From assembly GCA_024336345.1 (NCBI GenBank), contig JANFOG010000005.1, positions 248,001 to 312,000 of the forward strand: a stretch of 64,000 bases of DNA. The letters are read 5' to 3'. A program made the position numbers and the translations under genes. Position 1 is the stretch's first letter. Each line of letters opens with the position of its first letter. This DNA is from Mariannaea sp. PMI_226 (taxonomy: Eukaryota; Ascomycota; Sordariomycetes; Hypocreales; Nectriaceae). A model generated the notes under the pieces. The model made no database searches, was not told where the DNA came from, and saw only the letters and a program-made list of their open reading frames with translations. Of the stretch, positions 1 through 13,284 are shown piece by piece.

Positions 1-1060
1 CCGACCGGGGGAGTTCGATTAGAGGATTCGCGGTGGTGAAGAAGGTGAAAGGCCAAGAAGCGTCGCAAGATGAATCGCAGACTGAATCTAGAGTCTGGCT
101 TAGCAATGAAATGATGGCGAGTGCAATAAAAGCGAGGGCGATGGAAGGACAAGGGTGCGTTGCGAGCGTGCGGAGCGTGGTGATTTAGGTCTTTTCGGAA
201 GATGGAGGGCCAGGATGCCAATGGACCAGGGCGGCGGGTGCGCGGCTGCTTCGTACACGTTTAGTCTGGGCGCTGGTCGTTGCCGTGTCTCGAGGGCCAG
301 GGCGATGACAGTGGGCGGACAAGGTAAGATCGGCAAGAAACGGGGTCAGTTGGCGACGAAAGTCAGGACGGTGGACCGGGAATTCGGCAGTGGGAGAGTG
401 GCCGGATATGCTTTGATCATTCAAGAGTTGGCGTGAGAAAGGTGGTGTTGTGGCTGTCGGGGTTTTTGGTTTGGTTCTTGGCCTTTGGTCTTTGGGTGAG
501 TTTTTCCCCAGCAGCAAGTCGATGGAGCATCGGACAACGGCACGTCAGGGAATACCTTAACGTCGAGAAGGAAGTGGAGTGGAGGTCAAAGGGGGAGGCG
601 AGGAGAGTTTAGGCGGTTTCCCGCCTACAATTGCCCCCCAACCCTCCTAACCTTATGGCTGCAAGGCCTAGAACTATGGAAGGCATCGGTACAACTCCGT
701 GGCTCGTACAGATTTACATGGGTAAGTTTAGGTTGGTAGCCTGCTAAGGCATGGTACCTATTAATGGTACAGCACCACCACCTCCTACCTCCCTACGCAT
801 GTGCATTTGAGGCTCGTCCCGCGATCCATCACAGCCCGTTTATCCGCCTGTTGCTGTGATGATGAGATGGCGAGAAGAACGTTAGGACTGGAAGCAGAGA
901 CTGAGGTGCAAATTATGAATACATGCGGGATGAATTGTGTGAAATGGCTTCAATTCGATACCAACTAAAGCCATTACAGCATCCGAGTTCTCTTTCTTCT
1001 CAGATACGAATGGATGTCTACGAAACTACGAGATCAAATTGCCTTGGGTACAGTAATTTG

Positions 1061-1081
1061 TAGGTAGGTAGGTAGGTAGGT
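1061..1081. repeat. (TAGG)n microsatellite
   Basis: Five consecutive TAGG units read directly from the sequence, in noncoding DNA. Confidence 0.9.
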
Positions 1082-1171
1082 ATGGATAGTTGGCGTCTAG
1101 GGGAAATTAGAGTGCAGTGTTTTACAGACAAGTAAGTACCTAGGTACAGTAATTACGAATGGAATCAATTA

Positions 1172-1195
1172 ATTGATTGATTGATTGATTGATTG
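1172..1195. repeat. (ATTG)n microsatellite
   Basis: Six consecutive ATTG units, noncoding, about 90 bp from the TAGG repeat. Confidence 0.9.
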
Positions 1196-3375
1196 ATCAA
1201 TACGGAGTAGATAAGTAGGTAAAATACCTAGCCTAACTTGCTTTAAAGCCCGCAATGACAAATATTTGACGATTTTGGCTTCTTCCCCCAATGCTTCTCT
1301 GCCGTTTCTCCGTCTCAGCAATCTCAGAATTCTCAGAATGTCAGAGTGTCAGAGTCTTAGAGTCTTAGAGTGCCCCAGCCCGGAACTAGGTAGCCGTAGT
1401 GCGTCACACATAACGTGGTCGCAACTGCACCGAACGGCAAACACGGCTTCCCTCTTTGGCTGGTGGCTTTTTGTTCAGCCAACTATTACCTAAAGTACCG
1501 CTGTACCTACAGTAGGAGGCAGTTAAGCTAGCAAACTTAAGTACCACTTGGACAGATGTACATACTGAACCGAGGAAGGCAGGTACGTTGCCACCAATGA
1601 TGCGATTGTGAATAATTCGCATCTTGGCCAAACTACGTCCTAAATATCACTCAGTCAATGGCTTGACGAGGGGAGATAAGAGAGAAAAGCAGGACTTGTC
1701 AAGAACAAAAAAACCATGATGGCAAAAGAGCTGGAGACAGATATTCAGATGTCCAATGCACAAGGCCCACGAAGATAACGCATCGAAGCCAGGAATCTGC
1801 CGAGACCCGAAAGGCCCCCATGTAGATCATTGTACGATGGACTAATAATACTCTTTCTCTCCATCCTGCTTGACCATCAGCAAATGACCATCTGAGCATG
1901 AGCATATACTCTAGGTAGTTTTATACAGGCCTGCCCAACGGCACACACAAGCAGAATAACTGTTTCCAGGCGCAATCAATCTTTCGCTTTCTAGCCATGG
2001 ATGGCGACAGTGGCTGGGCACAGCCACCACATGCAGAGTATGCAGCGACTCAGTTCAAGAATCGAAAGGAATGATGCCGTCTTGGCATCCTCGTACCCAG
2101 AATAGGTACGTATACTGCTAAGTATGTAATAACAAATACTTCCATTCGTGTTGGCCCCTTCGCACCATTCTAAACACCATGTCGAACCCCAGTGCTGCCA
2201 ATGCACATTTTGCCGGAACAGACGGCACCAGAACGACGTGATCGTCTCTGGGCGGGCGCCGTCACCGATCCAAGCTATACGCAATACAACTTAGCGTGAA
2301 TGCCGCTCGTTGCCTCTGCGGTTTTTCTTTTCTCCGAAGAATTGCTGCTTCGAGGCGCTCCTACAATAAGTTCCAAGGTATCCGTAGTTTGGATGGGTAA
2401 TGAGACGCAGATACTTGCTATCCTTCGTACCACAGGATGCAACAACTCGTATAAGCCGTTTCATAGGCGTCTCCACAGACTCCAGCTTGGGGGGGCTTGG
2501 ATTTCACATTCCTTTGCTCAACGTGATAACGTCGTAGTCAAAAATCTAAATGGTACTCATCACGGCATTTCGGGTCTGTTCTCGCCCCGAGACAGCACAC
2601 TAAAAGCGGCACCATCCTCATCCCTCCCATTCAGATGCCTTCCCCCTGCATCTTCGACGTGCATCGCAGCATTCTGAAAGCATTCTGTTTGCCTATTCGG
2701 TTGCCCGCTCAATGCATATTCGACCCTCTCGGGAGCCGACTAGCCGCTAGTACTATGTAGCCCTCTTGTCTACGGCCATCAATTGCCGGGTTGACGCTCC
2801 CAGGTGGGACTTTTCCCGTTCGGACTCATGTATCTATCATTTATTCCCCTCAGGCGCGATATATGTAGATATGTGGTTTACTTCTTCTGTCTGTAGTGAT
2901 TCCGCCGTGCCAGTAAATCCATCCAAAAGCAGGGATCAGATGCAGTCGGTTCGCATCAATACTCGGAACACGGATCTGGATCTGGGCGGCGAAAATATGT
3001 CTCAGCCAGTCAGGTCTATGCTCATCTCGCACGTGGTTCCTCGCTTACATGAGTCGCCAGAGACATTGACTGGCAGAGCATTCACCCCTTTCTCGAGTTC
3101 TTACTCTGTGATTTCGACTCATTAATTATATTGTATAAATAAATTACTCCGAGATAGATGGCTAGATGTCCTTGCTGCCGGCTGTAATAGGACCCGTTTC
3201 TAGAGCGCCTGTGACTCGAGGCGAAGATGAACTGACTTATTTCTCTCCTCAATAAACCGACATAGGGGGGAATATAGATACAAACTGCCGGCTCTCAAAC
3301 TCAGTACCTTGTGTTCCTATCCTCCTCCTCATTCATTATCTTAACCGTACGCGAATAATTAACTCCTCTCCCGTG

Positions 3376-4498
3376 TCATTTCGACAGCGAATTCAGAATG
3401 GTCTCAATATCGACGAAGGAGAATTCAGATATTGTTTCTTTCCAAATTTTCTCCTTCATAGCTTCTCCATCAGGTCCATAGACAACCATGTTATATCTAG
3501 GCATACCAGAATTGTTAGCCCCTAAACATTCCAGCCACAGAGCACAAGGCAAGATGCAGCATCCGAATTGTATGGAAGACAGCAAGGTAACATAGGGGGG
3601 GCACTCACGGATGAATTCTCCAGTCCATCAGATAGCTTCCGTGGCTCTCTTTTCCTCTCAACACTGCTGCATCAATATACGCGCTCACGCCCTGCTCGAA
3701 GCTCCGAGCGAGCAGAAATTTGAAGACTGAGGCAATGGCCCGCATAACGAAGCTACCGTTTCGATGCAAGTCGGTTCCTTTGACTAAGCCCGGGTCCACC
3801 AAGTTGACCACCACGTCGTCGGCGCTCACCCGTTCTGCCAGCTTGAGGATCCAAAAGTGCGCAAGGGCTTTGGTATATGCATATGTTGACGTTAGGACAA
3901 AGTTGGCTTCGTTATCGTAATACGGCAAGAACGGGTCGTTCTTTGCGTTGGGGAATGTTGGGATTTGAGACGTTCCAGAATTCACAATGGTCAAGTGACC
4001 TGGTTTCCCTGCTGGTGCCTTTTTCTTCAGAGTGGGCAGCAGGAGAAACGAGAGAAGAACTGTTGACAGATAATTGACCTGAAACGTACTCTCGTGGCCC
4101 TGGGGGCTGAGCTTGAACTTCATCTCGAAACACCCTGCATTAAGAATGACAAAATCGATACGAGATAACGTCTCACACTTGGTGGCGAACGATTGAACAC
4201 TCTGATATGAGAGCATGTCGACCTGCCATACCTCGATGCTGGCCTTTGGGAATATCTGCTGCAGCTTGCTCGCGGCAGCCTCACCCTTGGAAACGGTTCG
4301 AACACCTAGGATCAAGTGAGAGAGGCCCAATTCCAGGAGCGTTTCGGCACAGCGAAATCCGAGGCCGGCATTGGAGCCTGTTACAATGGCAATCTGGCCA
4401 GCTAAACTCGTGCCCTTGGGTATGGGTACGTATTTTGCAAACTGGGAGTGGAAGAAGCGGTAGGGACCAGGGGTACAGTCTAAAGATTTAGGCGCCAT
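3376..4498 (-). CDS. Short-chain dehydrogenase/reductase (SDR)
   Basis: NAD(P)H-dependent oxidoreductase of the classical SDR fold; substrate unknown. Two exons: 4498-3609 and 3496-3376. The 112-bp intron (3497-3608) has a GTGAGT donor, a GCTAAC branch point and a CTAG acceptor, and splicing restores the family C-terminus ending near ETISEFSFVDIETILNSLSK. The product is 336 aa. Visible motifs are TGSNAGLG (residues 40-47, cofactor binding), NAG (120-122), the catalytic Ser in IVNSG (about 174) and YAYTK (Tyr206/Lys210). An in-frame ATG at 4576 would add 26 residues, but it has a poor context and lies only 31 bp from a TATA box. The ATG at 4498 has G at -3 and G at +4 and is preferred. The gene stands alone, with no pathway neighbours. 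The family is certain; the physiological role is not. Confidence 0.9.
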
Positions 4499-4606
4499 GG
4501 CTGTGAGCGAATGAGTGAGTATGGGGTGGTGAAGAGTTGAGTAGAGAAGTCGGAAGAGTGAGATAGGTTGAACCATGAGGACACGACTTGACTATCAGCT
4601 AGAGTC

Positions 4607-4614
4607 TATTTATA
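4607..4614 (-). promoter_or_regulatory. TATA box of the SDR gene
   Basis: TATAAATA on the minus strand. A start site about 30 bp downstream would fall near 4577-4584, leaving a leader of roughly 80 nt before the ATG at 4498. This also argues against initiation at 4576. Confidence 0.6.
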
Positions 4615-5007
4615 CTCACAACAGCTGTGAGGCAGCCCTCTTCCCCTTAACCATTACACCTCGTCCCGTGTCTCGTTACATGACGAGATTGATGTCCAAA
4701 TAAGGCAAACAATCCAGTTTGACATCACATTCTTCCTCCCACTCAGTGGTGGAAAGGAAAAGGTTAGTTGAGATTAGCGGAGGCCAAGCCATTTCGAGGC
4801 AATAATTGAGATTTCTAGGACCAGCTTATTTGCACAAATGGCGCGGGCATAGTTTGAAGCAGCAGTCAATCAGCTGTTCAAGAAGACCTCAGAGTTCATC
4901 ATGTTGTTTTGACGGGCGGAAATCCAGGGCGCCTTTCCTAAATAGGAATACAATCCAGATCCCGGTGCCCCACCCCGGACCCGGGCGTATCGGCATAGGT
5001 GACGGGC

Positions 5008-5034
5008 CCATCTCCGAGCATAATAGTCGGATGG
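5008..5034. promoter_or_regulatory. Imperfect palindrome with CCG-N11-CGG
   Basis: The arms CCATC-T-CCGA and TCGG-ATGG flank a 9-nt AT-rich centre, giving CCG and CGG half-sites 11 nt apart (5014-5016 and 5028-5030). Paired CGG half-sites are the usual target class of fungal Zn2Cys6 factors, and this one lies about 400 bp upstream of the SDR TATA box. Function is inferred from symmetry and position only. Confidence 0.3.
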
Positions 5035-6429
5035 GTTTCCCCCTGCCTCACCTATTAATTGCATGACGTTTCTATTTGACACCTTATTTGGTGACTATAA
5101 GTAGCATGCACTGTGATGGGGGCGCTTTTCCTCAAACCCCGCTTGTTAGACAGTTCGGACGGCCCCAAGGCAACCAGGTCTACGAACCCGGGATCACGAG
5201 TTACACCTCGGGTATGCCCAGTACTATCTCCAATATCTGTCCAATACTCCTAATTCAGCTAAATTAGAGACAAGGGTGTTTAACATTCATTTTCTCGAGC
5301 CAAGATGGGAAGTCAAATACGGGTTGCTCGGAGGCTCATCCAGAGCGACGTGATGCGAGGGAAGAACCCAGGGCGGCAATCCGACGGAACACAAGAACGT
5401 GAACGCGGATAAAGAACTGGCCAAAGATTTTCGTCATATATTTAACGATAAGTAATTATTTCTCATGTTCTTTAGAGAGGATTACTCAATTTTCGCCGTA
5501 AATGCCTCAACTTCATTCTTCTAACCTGCTTCTCTCTGGCTACCCTCAAAGAGCCCATGCGTCCCGTCTAGCGGTGCTCTGCCATAGATCTTATTAAAGC
5601 CCACTGGTTCCCATGGCCTATCAAGAATACATTTCATCCTCCATTCCCCCGTCCCCCTTTCTTTCCAGCTCATTCCACGACCTTTTTTATCAAGTGGAAC
5701 GAATTTCGTGACCCTAGACTTCTTCCTCCTTCAAAGAATGTTCTCGCCACATAACGGTGTCTACAAAGAGTAATCTACATCCGTCAAGAGAGGGTGCAAT
5801 ACCATGGAACTCAATCGGCAATGTCGCTTCATTAGTGCTCAATTCAGTTGCTATTGTTGCGAACCTTGCCCGGGTCAAAGCTATGAAGTTTCCTGATGAG
5901 TGTCTCAAACAATTGGTCAAGCTATATAACAAGTTGAAGACTTCTATCACACCCAGGAACTAAGTGTCAAGTTTTGGGGGTGTGACCTTTCCAAGCCCCT
6001 CCAAATGTCATTAACGAGAACGAGCCTTGACTGGCTTCCAGACCAAGCAAGGCCGGAAGCGAGACCGCTACGGCGGGCGGCAAGCTGACATGGGATGTGT
6101 TCTTTGAAATAGTCTCGAAGAAGCGATTTTTTAGCCTATATTAGGTCAATCTCAGCTCTGAAGATCCATCATCCCATCTATTACTGGGGCTCTAAGCTCA
6201 CGAAGATGTGATATGCCGCCAGAAACTTTGCAAGCATTGCCGATCGACTTAGTCTTGACCGTCAAAATCCTTTACCCGATCTATTCTAAAAGATTACGTT
6301 CCAAACCCCATCGATATTTAGTATGTTGACCCTACCAATTGGACGCTCAGCTCAGGTCCTCAGGGAGACCTTTCGTCTAAGCCTTCTCACCACGGAATTG
6401 GTTGTTTACTCAAATTCCTACTATCAAAA

Positions 6430-7429
6430 CTATAGCAGTATCTTCATGTGCCAGTCACATAACACGACGGAGAATATTCCTTTGAGAAATACGGTAGCGT
6501 CAGATATCAGACTTTGGTTTCCTCTCGCAGGTTCCACTAGCATCTTCCAAAGCCGCCAAGTAGATAGCTTGAAGGGTGTGTCAACATTTCTAGATTCCAG
6601 GTGAATGGCCCAGACTTTGAGGCTATCAACGTTGAACTTTGGGGTCGCGACACCTGATGTCTCGGGATCACGGGAAATGATATATTTTAAATGCTCCATT
6701 GAGGATATCAGTTCCTCCCATCCAACATCCCAAAACACTACGCAGACTAATAAAGCAGTCGGCTGAGGTGACGAGTCTGCCGTTATATGTTACCTTCCTG
6801 GTCGTAACGCAATACCCCTACTGGATCTTAAATGGGAATTGCATATTTTCATGCTAAAAATTCTGAGTTCTCTACAGTTAAACTATTCTACATCTCCAGT
6901 TATCGGTATATTTGGGTATAGCCTTGTGTGTCATTTCATTGAAAATTGTCGGATATTGTCCTCTAGTGTCCCTATTGCTTCGTGCTGTCGCCTCGAGCGT
7001 CCATGTAATGGCTTGCAACTCCACTGATCCTGATTTCTCAATAATGTCTACTGAGTCAATTTGCTCGTAGTTCTCGAAGCCATTACATCTGTCTAGGAGT
7101 GCTTTCAGATTGTGTTGATTTCTGTCTAAACACAAATCCTCAATCATACAGACAACCATATCTCGAGTGATTTGTTGTACACGAACTCGTGAAAGTCTTT
7201 CGACTTGTTCGACGGGGAAGTTGTTGCTGGTCATCTCACTGGGGGCGTGGTCCCGTCCTCCGCTGACATCTTTGATGTCAATGAAAAAGTTTCCCTGGTG
7301 TCTTTCCCAGATGAGAATTGCAGGTTCCAAGTGCTAGTATATCTGTAGCGACTTGATGATCCGGCTTGCTTCGTTCATTCCGTTGGAGTTAAGGTGTCGG
7401 ATGTTTGACGCCGCCCAGAATGCAAATCT
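6430..7429 (-). pseudogene. Probable decayed uncharacterised gene
   Basis: On the minus strand the frame 7429-6878 (184 codons) is interrupted by a single TAG (7336-7334), which could have arisen from CAG by a C-to-T change of RIP type. Just downstream a second minus-strand frame runs about 120 codons to a stop at 6430. Both have protein-like composition (for example RDMVVCMIEDLCLDRNQHNL and FWDVGWEELISSMEHLKYII), and a third short fragment sits upstream near 7.57-7.64 kb. Stops and frame breaks separate the blocks, and I could not find a convincing set of introns to join them. No family was recognised. It may instead be a poorly resolved intron-rich gene. Confidence 0.3.
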
Positions 7430-8892
7430 TCATCATTGGCCTGACTAATATTATCATAAGATAGATGTGAATCACTATATTGCATTACCTTCGTATCTGA
7501 ACATGCACCGCAAAATTGACCCTACGATACTGTATGAACATCAAGGGAATGTAGTTACCTTTCGCAGCTCTAGGGTAGCAACTGCAAAACTAAACAAATT
7601 GCGGAATGACCAAGTTGATGCACCGCCTGTATTTTACATCCTTGAGATCTTCTAAAAGTCTTTTATTTCTATTTTGATATTTTATAGCCTGGTGGTTAGT
7701 CTTAGGTGACAAAATTGGGCGCCTCGATGAGGAGTTAAATGAACACGGATGTAGAAAACTGAACGGAAGGGGGGGTGGATGGGATTGGATTGAGACGGGC
7801 GATATGGATAGTCATATAAACTCAGTCGTTCACAATGAATTAATTGCGATCTAGCTTCTGGTTATCATATTTGCGGCTCGTTCTTCCTTATCCATTGAGA
7901 TAATTGAAACGGGCTGAGGGAAGGCTATCGCAACATGGAGAGCTAGAGCATGATACAATGTAGTTTTCATTGATAGCACGGGAACTCCATTGAGCGAAGT
8001 ACATCTGCAAGTTCCCCTCACTCTAATGCTGAGTTTTCACGTACAGGATGAACGGAGTATGCATTATGACATGTTTCATGTAAAGAATGCCAAGGTATGT
8101 TACTCAACGATATGTACGAAGTAGATGCACACGCGAACGGCAGGTCATCAGAACTCGGACATGGTGAATGATGGCCCCTCCTAGAACAGCCATTGCAAGA
8201 ATAACCACCGCCCGGTTACAGGCATCGGCGTCACTTGGTGTCACGTCACGATGCCGTCTTGGATGATCCCAATCAGGCAATGACTTCGCAAGTAGATGTC
8301 ACTGGCGGCGATATTCCTGAACACCACCAGATGGAATGGGAATGAACACGACAGACAATGGAAGTTGCCGAGACTCATCCGCATATTTTGATCGACTTTT
8401 GGGGGTGCATCTGAACAAGTGTCTCGCTGCGCCTTGACAGGCTGAACCAGTGACTGGACTCTCCCACCGTACGTCATGTGTCTCCATGATAGCAACTCAA
8501 CCCAGTTTTTCCAGGGGAAGCTCACTCTTCTGCCAAATCAGTCTCAGTTTCATTCCCAACAGGTCAAAAGAGCCTAATTCCAAGTGAAAGTTGCATTGTT
8601 AGTAAACATCAAGGAGCCCAACAAGAAAAACTGAATCATAAACATGTTTCAGTGCTTTACTAGCTTGTCAACCAAGCGATTGAGATCGACTACTGTATAC
8701 TCCAATGCTGAGCTTGAGTGCCTGAGCAACTGAGACCTAAGACTCAGATCAGCAAGACAAAATATAGAAACACAATGCCGAATATCAAGAACAAATTTCG
8801 GGCCGTTTACTATGCTCAACTACGTATTTCCAAGGCGTGCAGGACGTCAGCCGCATTGTTTTGTTTTTGAGAAAGGGGAGTATTTTTGGTCC

Positions 8893-8918
8893 TTTTTTTT
8901 TTTTTTTTTTTTTTTTTT
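8893..8918. repeat. Poly(T) tract, 26 nt
   Basis: Uninterrupted run of 26 T, noncoding. Confidence 0.9.
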
Positions 8919-10928
8919 GCCACAAACACTGTACGGGGCTTTTTTTCTTTCTCGTAGTGATAGACTAGACAGTAAACCCCGAGACTTTCCACTATTTGCC
9001 ACACTCTCTCTGGGCCGAGGCGTGCCTTGATTCTGTTCAATATGCCGATCCCATCTGCCGACCACCTAACAAACATCATTCATACCCTGGTTGGAGGCAC
9101 ACACACACCTCTTCGTGAATTGTAGCTTAGAATGGAGGATCAGTCATTCAGTCAACCAGTTTCTCGCCCGTTCAGGAACATAGTTCCCGCCTTGCAAGAA
9201 GGGGAATTGTGGTGCATTGAGGCGCTTCCCTCCTTTCGGTCAATCTGATGCAGCTCTGATCAAAGTTCTTTTTCATGATGAGTGAACCCCCCCACGTTTG
9301 TGGCATTTGGGTGTTGATCATGTTGTGGACACCCCTTGGAATCCTGACCCAAAGAATATAACGGACTGGCAGCTTGTAATTACTACTATTGGCCCTCCCC
9401 AGCCCTACAAGCCGAACCAGAGTGGTCCCTTACTGTATATGGAACGAACGTGGGGAAGACTCTACATTTCCGCGCTCATGGTGGATCGAGCTCCTGCAAA
9501 GACCGCTTCATTACATGCTCCCACAGTGCTACGGAAAGTACAACTTCATGGTATTTCTTCAAATGCCAAGGCAAAGACAGGCGACACATTGTAGATACTA
9601 GTATACTAGTATCCTTCCAGGCCCTACCGTACGCATAGCAGGCAGAGTCGAATCTCCAGAAACACCCTCCCCCTCCCTTTCATCAGCGACGAGACCCCCC
9701 ACACAAGATGCTTCACCCCTTTGCTATCCAAGTACCTTCAGTAACTCTCGGGAGACCGTCCACAATCCCACTTCTTTGATAAACCACCACGGCCCGGTTT
9801 CCCAAAAGAACAGTGGGGTCCGCCTTACAGCCTGGACCCGGACCAGCCCCGTCGAGGTCGCCGCCAACTGGGCGTTGCAACACTCGACGGGAAACACACA
9901 CGCGCACGCACACAACGGAGATTATGATACGGTGATGGCCATGGTAAGGCCGGCATAAAGCCATCTCTTACGTCTCTCTTGAAACCCTTCAGATACTCCC
10001 TTTCTCCTGCTGACGTATCCATAGTAGGCAGATGGACTGAGGAGGATGTGGCCCGTGACACGGGCTTCCCTCGAAAAAGCTTGATTACTGATGTGCTACC
10101 AGGGTTTCATTGAATGCCCTGATCTCACAGCAATGGGGCGACGGGAAGGGGCCTCGACTCTACCACAATCTAACCTAGTTGAGAAATAAGAATAGGACTT
10201 TCCAAAATCAAGCCTCCTCGACCCATCATGAAGGATGAGTTGGAATGTGATGCTTGCATGTTCCGTACGTATTTCGAGTTTAGGAATTATTCTACCTCGT
10301 CTTGCGAGTCGTGGAGGGACTGCTTCGTAGTTGAGATAGTGATATACCTAACCTCGACTAGGAAACTGGCGTCAAAGTCGAGCTCTTTGTCCCACCAAGG
10401 AGTTGCATCTGTCAGTCAGCACTAAGCAGTCTTCGAGAAGGGTTCGATCGAGGGGTTCAATAGCACCATGTAGTATGATGTTGCGGTAATACTTCGTGTT
10501 GTGTTGTTGACAAATCATTTATTTGAGTGCACTTGGGCGTAAAATGCTTGCAACTAAGAGAAAGACCTTTTGGTTGAGTCGAACAACTGGATTTAGCACC
10601 GAGTCTATGAAGGCTAGATTCAACGGTCACCAAGAGAAGCTCCAAGACCAGACTTCTGTGATCCTCGATTGACATTAGCCGGAACAGCTGTTTCTATGTA
10701 CGGTCATGTTGTTTGAATCATGCTGATGTGCTTACGGAGGCTTGTTGGTTTAGTCGTTATTGGTCCTTGGAATCGGACAGTACTTCGGAGGGTTTCTTAG
10801 GTCATTTGCTCCGACCTAATAGTTGCATACAATGACTAGTTTGCTTTGGGGCTAATGATTTAGAGTCATCCAAGACCTCATCTAGATCAGGGCCTTACGG
10901 CTTATACGGAACCACATTTTGCTTCACC

Positions 10929-10954
10929 AAAAAAAAAAAAAAAAAAAAAAAAAA
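10929..10954. repeat. Poly(A) tract, 26 nt
   Basis: Uninterrupted run of 26 A. It is the same length as the poly(T) tract 2 kb to the left, but the flanks of the two tracts are not related. Confidence 0.9.
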
Positions 10955-13264
10955 GACCATTAGGGCGTGTATTCTTTTCATGCCGAGGCCATCGCGTACT
11001 GGGTTGGAAGCCGGGACCGCTTTACAGAGTTGGAGGGATCCCGTGTTCCGGATGGATGCTCCAGATCCAAACTCCATAACTTGGTTGAAGAACGGATCCT
11101 TTTTAGAAGCATAATATGTAATTTATATGTAATTATGGAGTAGGGGTAGCAAGCGCGTCTACATAGTAGGGAGGAAGAGCAAGGCCCCTCCCCCCAAAAA
11201 CTGGCCATACAGATGGGGCTCCCTCTTCAGATCCGCGTCAGTCAGGGTCTGGGCCTCCTTGGATGCGGGTGTTTCATGGACCCCACGCCGGTACAGGGTG
11301 GACCAATAATTACTTGACGGTGAAAGTTCGAGAGAGGCTTGGCTCCAGGGCGAAGCCCATGAGAGACCCCATGCCCCCAGAGACCGTCGCCCGAGATGGA
11401 GGAGGAAGAGGGGGGAGATGATGGAATCATGAGAAGAGCCTCCTCTTCCTGCCTTGACGGGAAGGGCTTTGCGGGTTAGTAGGCTTGACCTTGCCCCAGC
11501 CTGGGATGTAGTCTCCAAGGCTTAGTTTCTTGTGCCAATTTTATGACTATGACAAGCGATCTCCGATGGTATGTACAGGTAATCTACTAGCCTATCACCG
11601 CTTACTATGTACATACTATGGTAATTTGCAGTAGTACGGTATTTTGCCAGTTCCAGCAACGCCATGTAACCAGAGAGCGGGATGGAACCGGGAGTGGCCT
11701 GTCCTGACATGGATCCTCATCTCATCAACTTATCTGAAGATCCCGAGGAGGAGAGGACCTTGATTGTTGTCGTTTATTTTTATTTATTATCCACATGCAG
11801 GGTATTATTCCAGAAGCACAAAGTACCTGGCTGAGTAGTAAAAGCCGTCGCCGCCAAGGGGCAAAGTGGGCGTTACAGGCGTTGTATTGCAAATACTAAC
11901 AAATAAAACAAGGCACAAAATGGACTTGATTGTGTCTTTGTCGCATCAAAAGCCAAGAACGCATCAAATATAACCAGAACAGCCGCATAAGCGCCGAAGC
12001 GAGATCAGGTTTCTCGATTTACCAAGTATCAACCAGCAGCATACTGTGTACCAAGGGGGCGCATCGTTTGTTCTTAGCGCCGACATTAGAAACGATTAGT
12101 CGTCAAGGAGCTATTCCTAGCCGCCATTGTCATACATTGATAATACCAAGCGCTATGCTCGATAATCAACACATAATAAAGAATTAGGAAAAATAAGAGG
12201 TCATCCCCATAATCCTCCATAATCCTCCCGTATGCCATGTACGTACCATGTAATAATAGTCCGCCTCTCCTATTCCCAGGCGAAATATGGTAGTGGATCG
12301 CGTGGGCTACCTTGAAAAGATGCCGAGGTTCATTTCATCCCCCATGCCCACAAACCCTGTTCCCATGTCCAATAACAGAAATGTTCCGGAACGATTCCGG
12401 AATATTGCTCTATTTGGCAATGGGTGTATGAAAGGGGAGATGGAGCGAGGCGAAACATGGAAACGTCGGACGGAGCACGTGTCCTGTAGCCAATGCTTAT
12501 GCCGGACTCTGTATCCCCTCTATGCCCCATGCCCAATGCTCCATGCCCTCCTATACCCTCCTTGTATTCCCTACCACCAGATGTACAGCCAGCGCCTTGG
12601 AGGGAAAGTCAACGGGGTGAATTCCACGTCTCGAAATTTTCTGCCTAAGTGCTAGCTGGGGCTCTGGCTCTGTCTGTCGTTCATTGGATTATTGACAGCC
12701 CTTCCCAATGTGGGAGTGACAGGGCCCCCCCTTCTCCCCCTCTCCCCCTCTCCCATGAATCAAGCACCTAAAGTACTCTTAGTATTAACTAGATGACATT
12801 AACTACCATAGCACAACAGCCCTGTGACGGTAGTTTCTGCCTCTCTCTTCTCTCCTCGCGCTCTCGCTCTTTCGCCCTCAAACGTTACCACCGACCCCAT
12901 CCTTGTCCCATCGTTGCCCTGATCCCGGCACCGTCGGAGCCAGGACCACTTTTCCCGCATGTTTTGCAGAGGACATTCGTCACTTTCTCGGCCGACCATA
13001 TCGCCGCTCCAAGCCACCCAGTGCCCGTTTCAGATTCCAACGGGGGTTGATGACATACTGACCAGTCAACAGGGCGAAGACCGTCGGGGCTTTTGCATAA
13101 CCGCGGGCCGGGTTCGATCTGATTTGCTATTTTACGGTGCTTATCGACCCCATAATAAGCGGTAACCAATGCTTATTTCTCGAGACGATCCCATCGGCAT
13201 TACTGTGCAGGATGTAATCAGTACATACATATGTACAGATGTACAGATGTACAAGTCGACCAAC

Positions 13265-13284
13265 TTTTTTTTTTTTTTTTTTTT
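13265..13284. repeat. Poly(T) tract, 20 nt
   Basis: Uninterrupted run of 20 T, noncoding. Confidence 0.9.

Larger units (their letters stand above)
1..3375. other. Intergenic region, left edge
   Basis: No convincing coding region is seen; the open frames here are short, overlap on both strands and lack recognisable motifs. The first ~700 bases are GC-richer, and on the minus strand they are pyrimidine-rich, like the 5' leader of a fungal gene starting left of the window; this is inference only. Two tetranucleotide repeats lie near 1.06-1.20 kb, and several short palindromic motifs occur (TACGGAGTA at 1201, TACTATGTA at 2751). Confidence 0.5.
4615..8892. other. Left part of the gene-poor stretch
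   Basis: No intact gene recognised. It contains the SDR upstream region (with an imperfect CCG-N11-CGG palindrome at 5008-5034) and minus-strand open fragments between 6.4 and 7.6 kb that look like a decayed gene. A further minus-strand open fragment at 8241-8525 has no recognisable motif. The rest holds only short random frames. Confidence 0.45.

Noticed and set aside
3605..4576. Uninterrupted 323-codon SDR frame as the full gene
   Set aside because: It lacks the conserved SDR C-terminus, which is restored by the intron at 3497-3608; the N-terminal 26 codons precede the more likely start.
8893..10954. Inverted T26 / A26 tracts as ends of a mobile element
   Set aside because: The flanking sequences are unrelated and no duplicated target site was seen.
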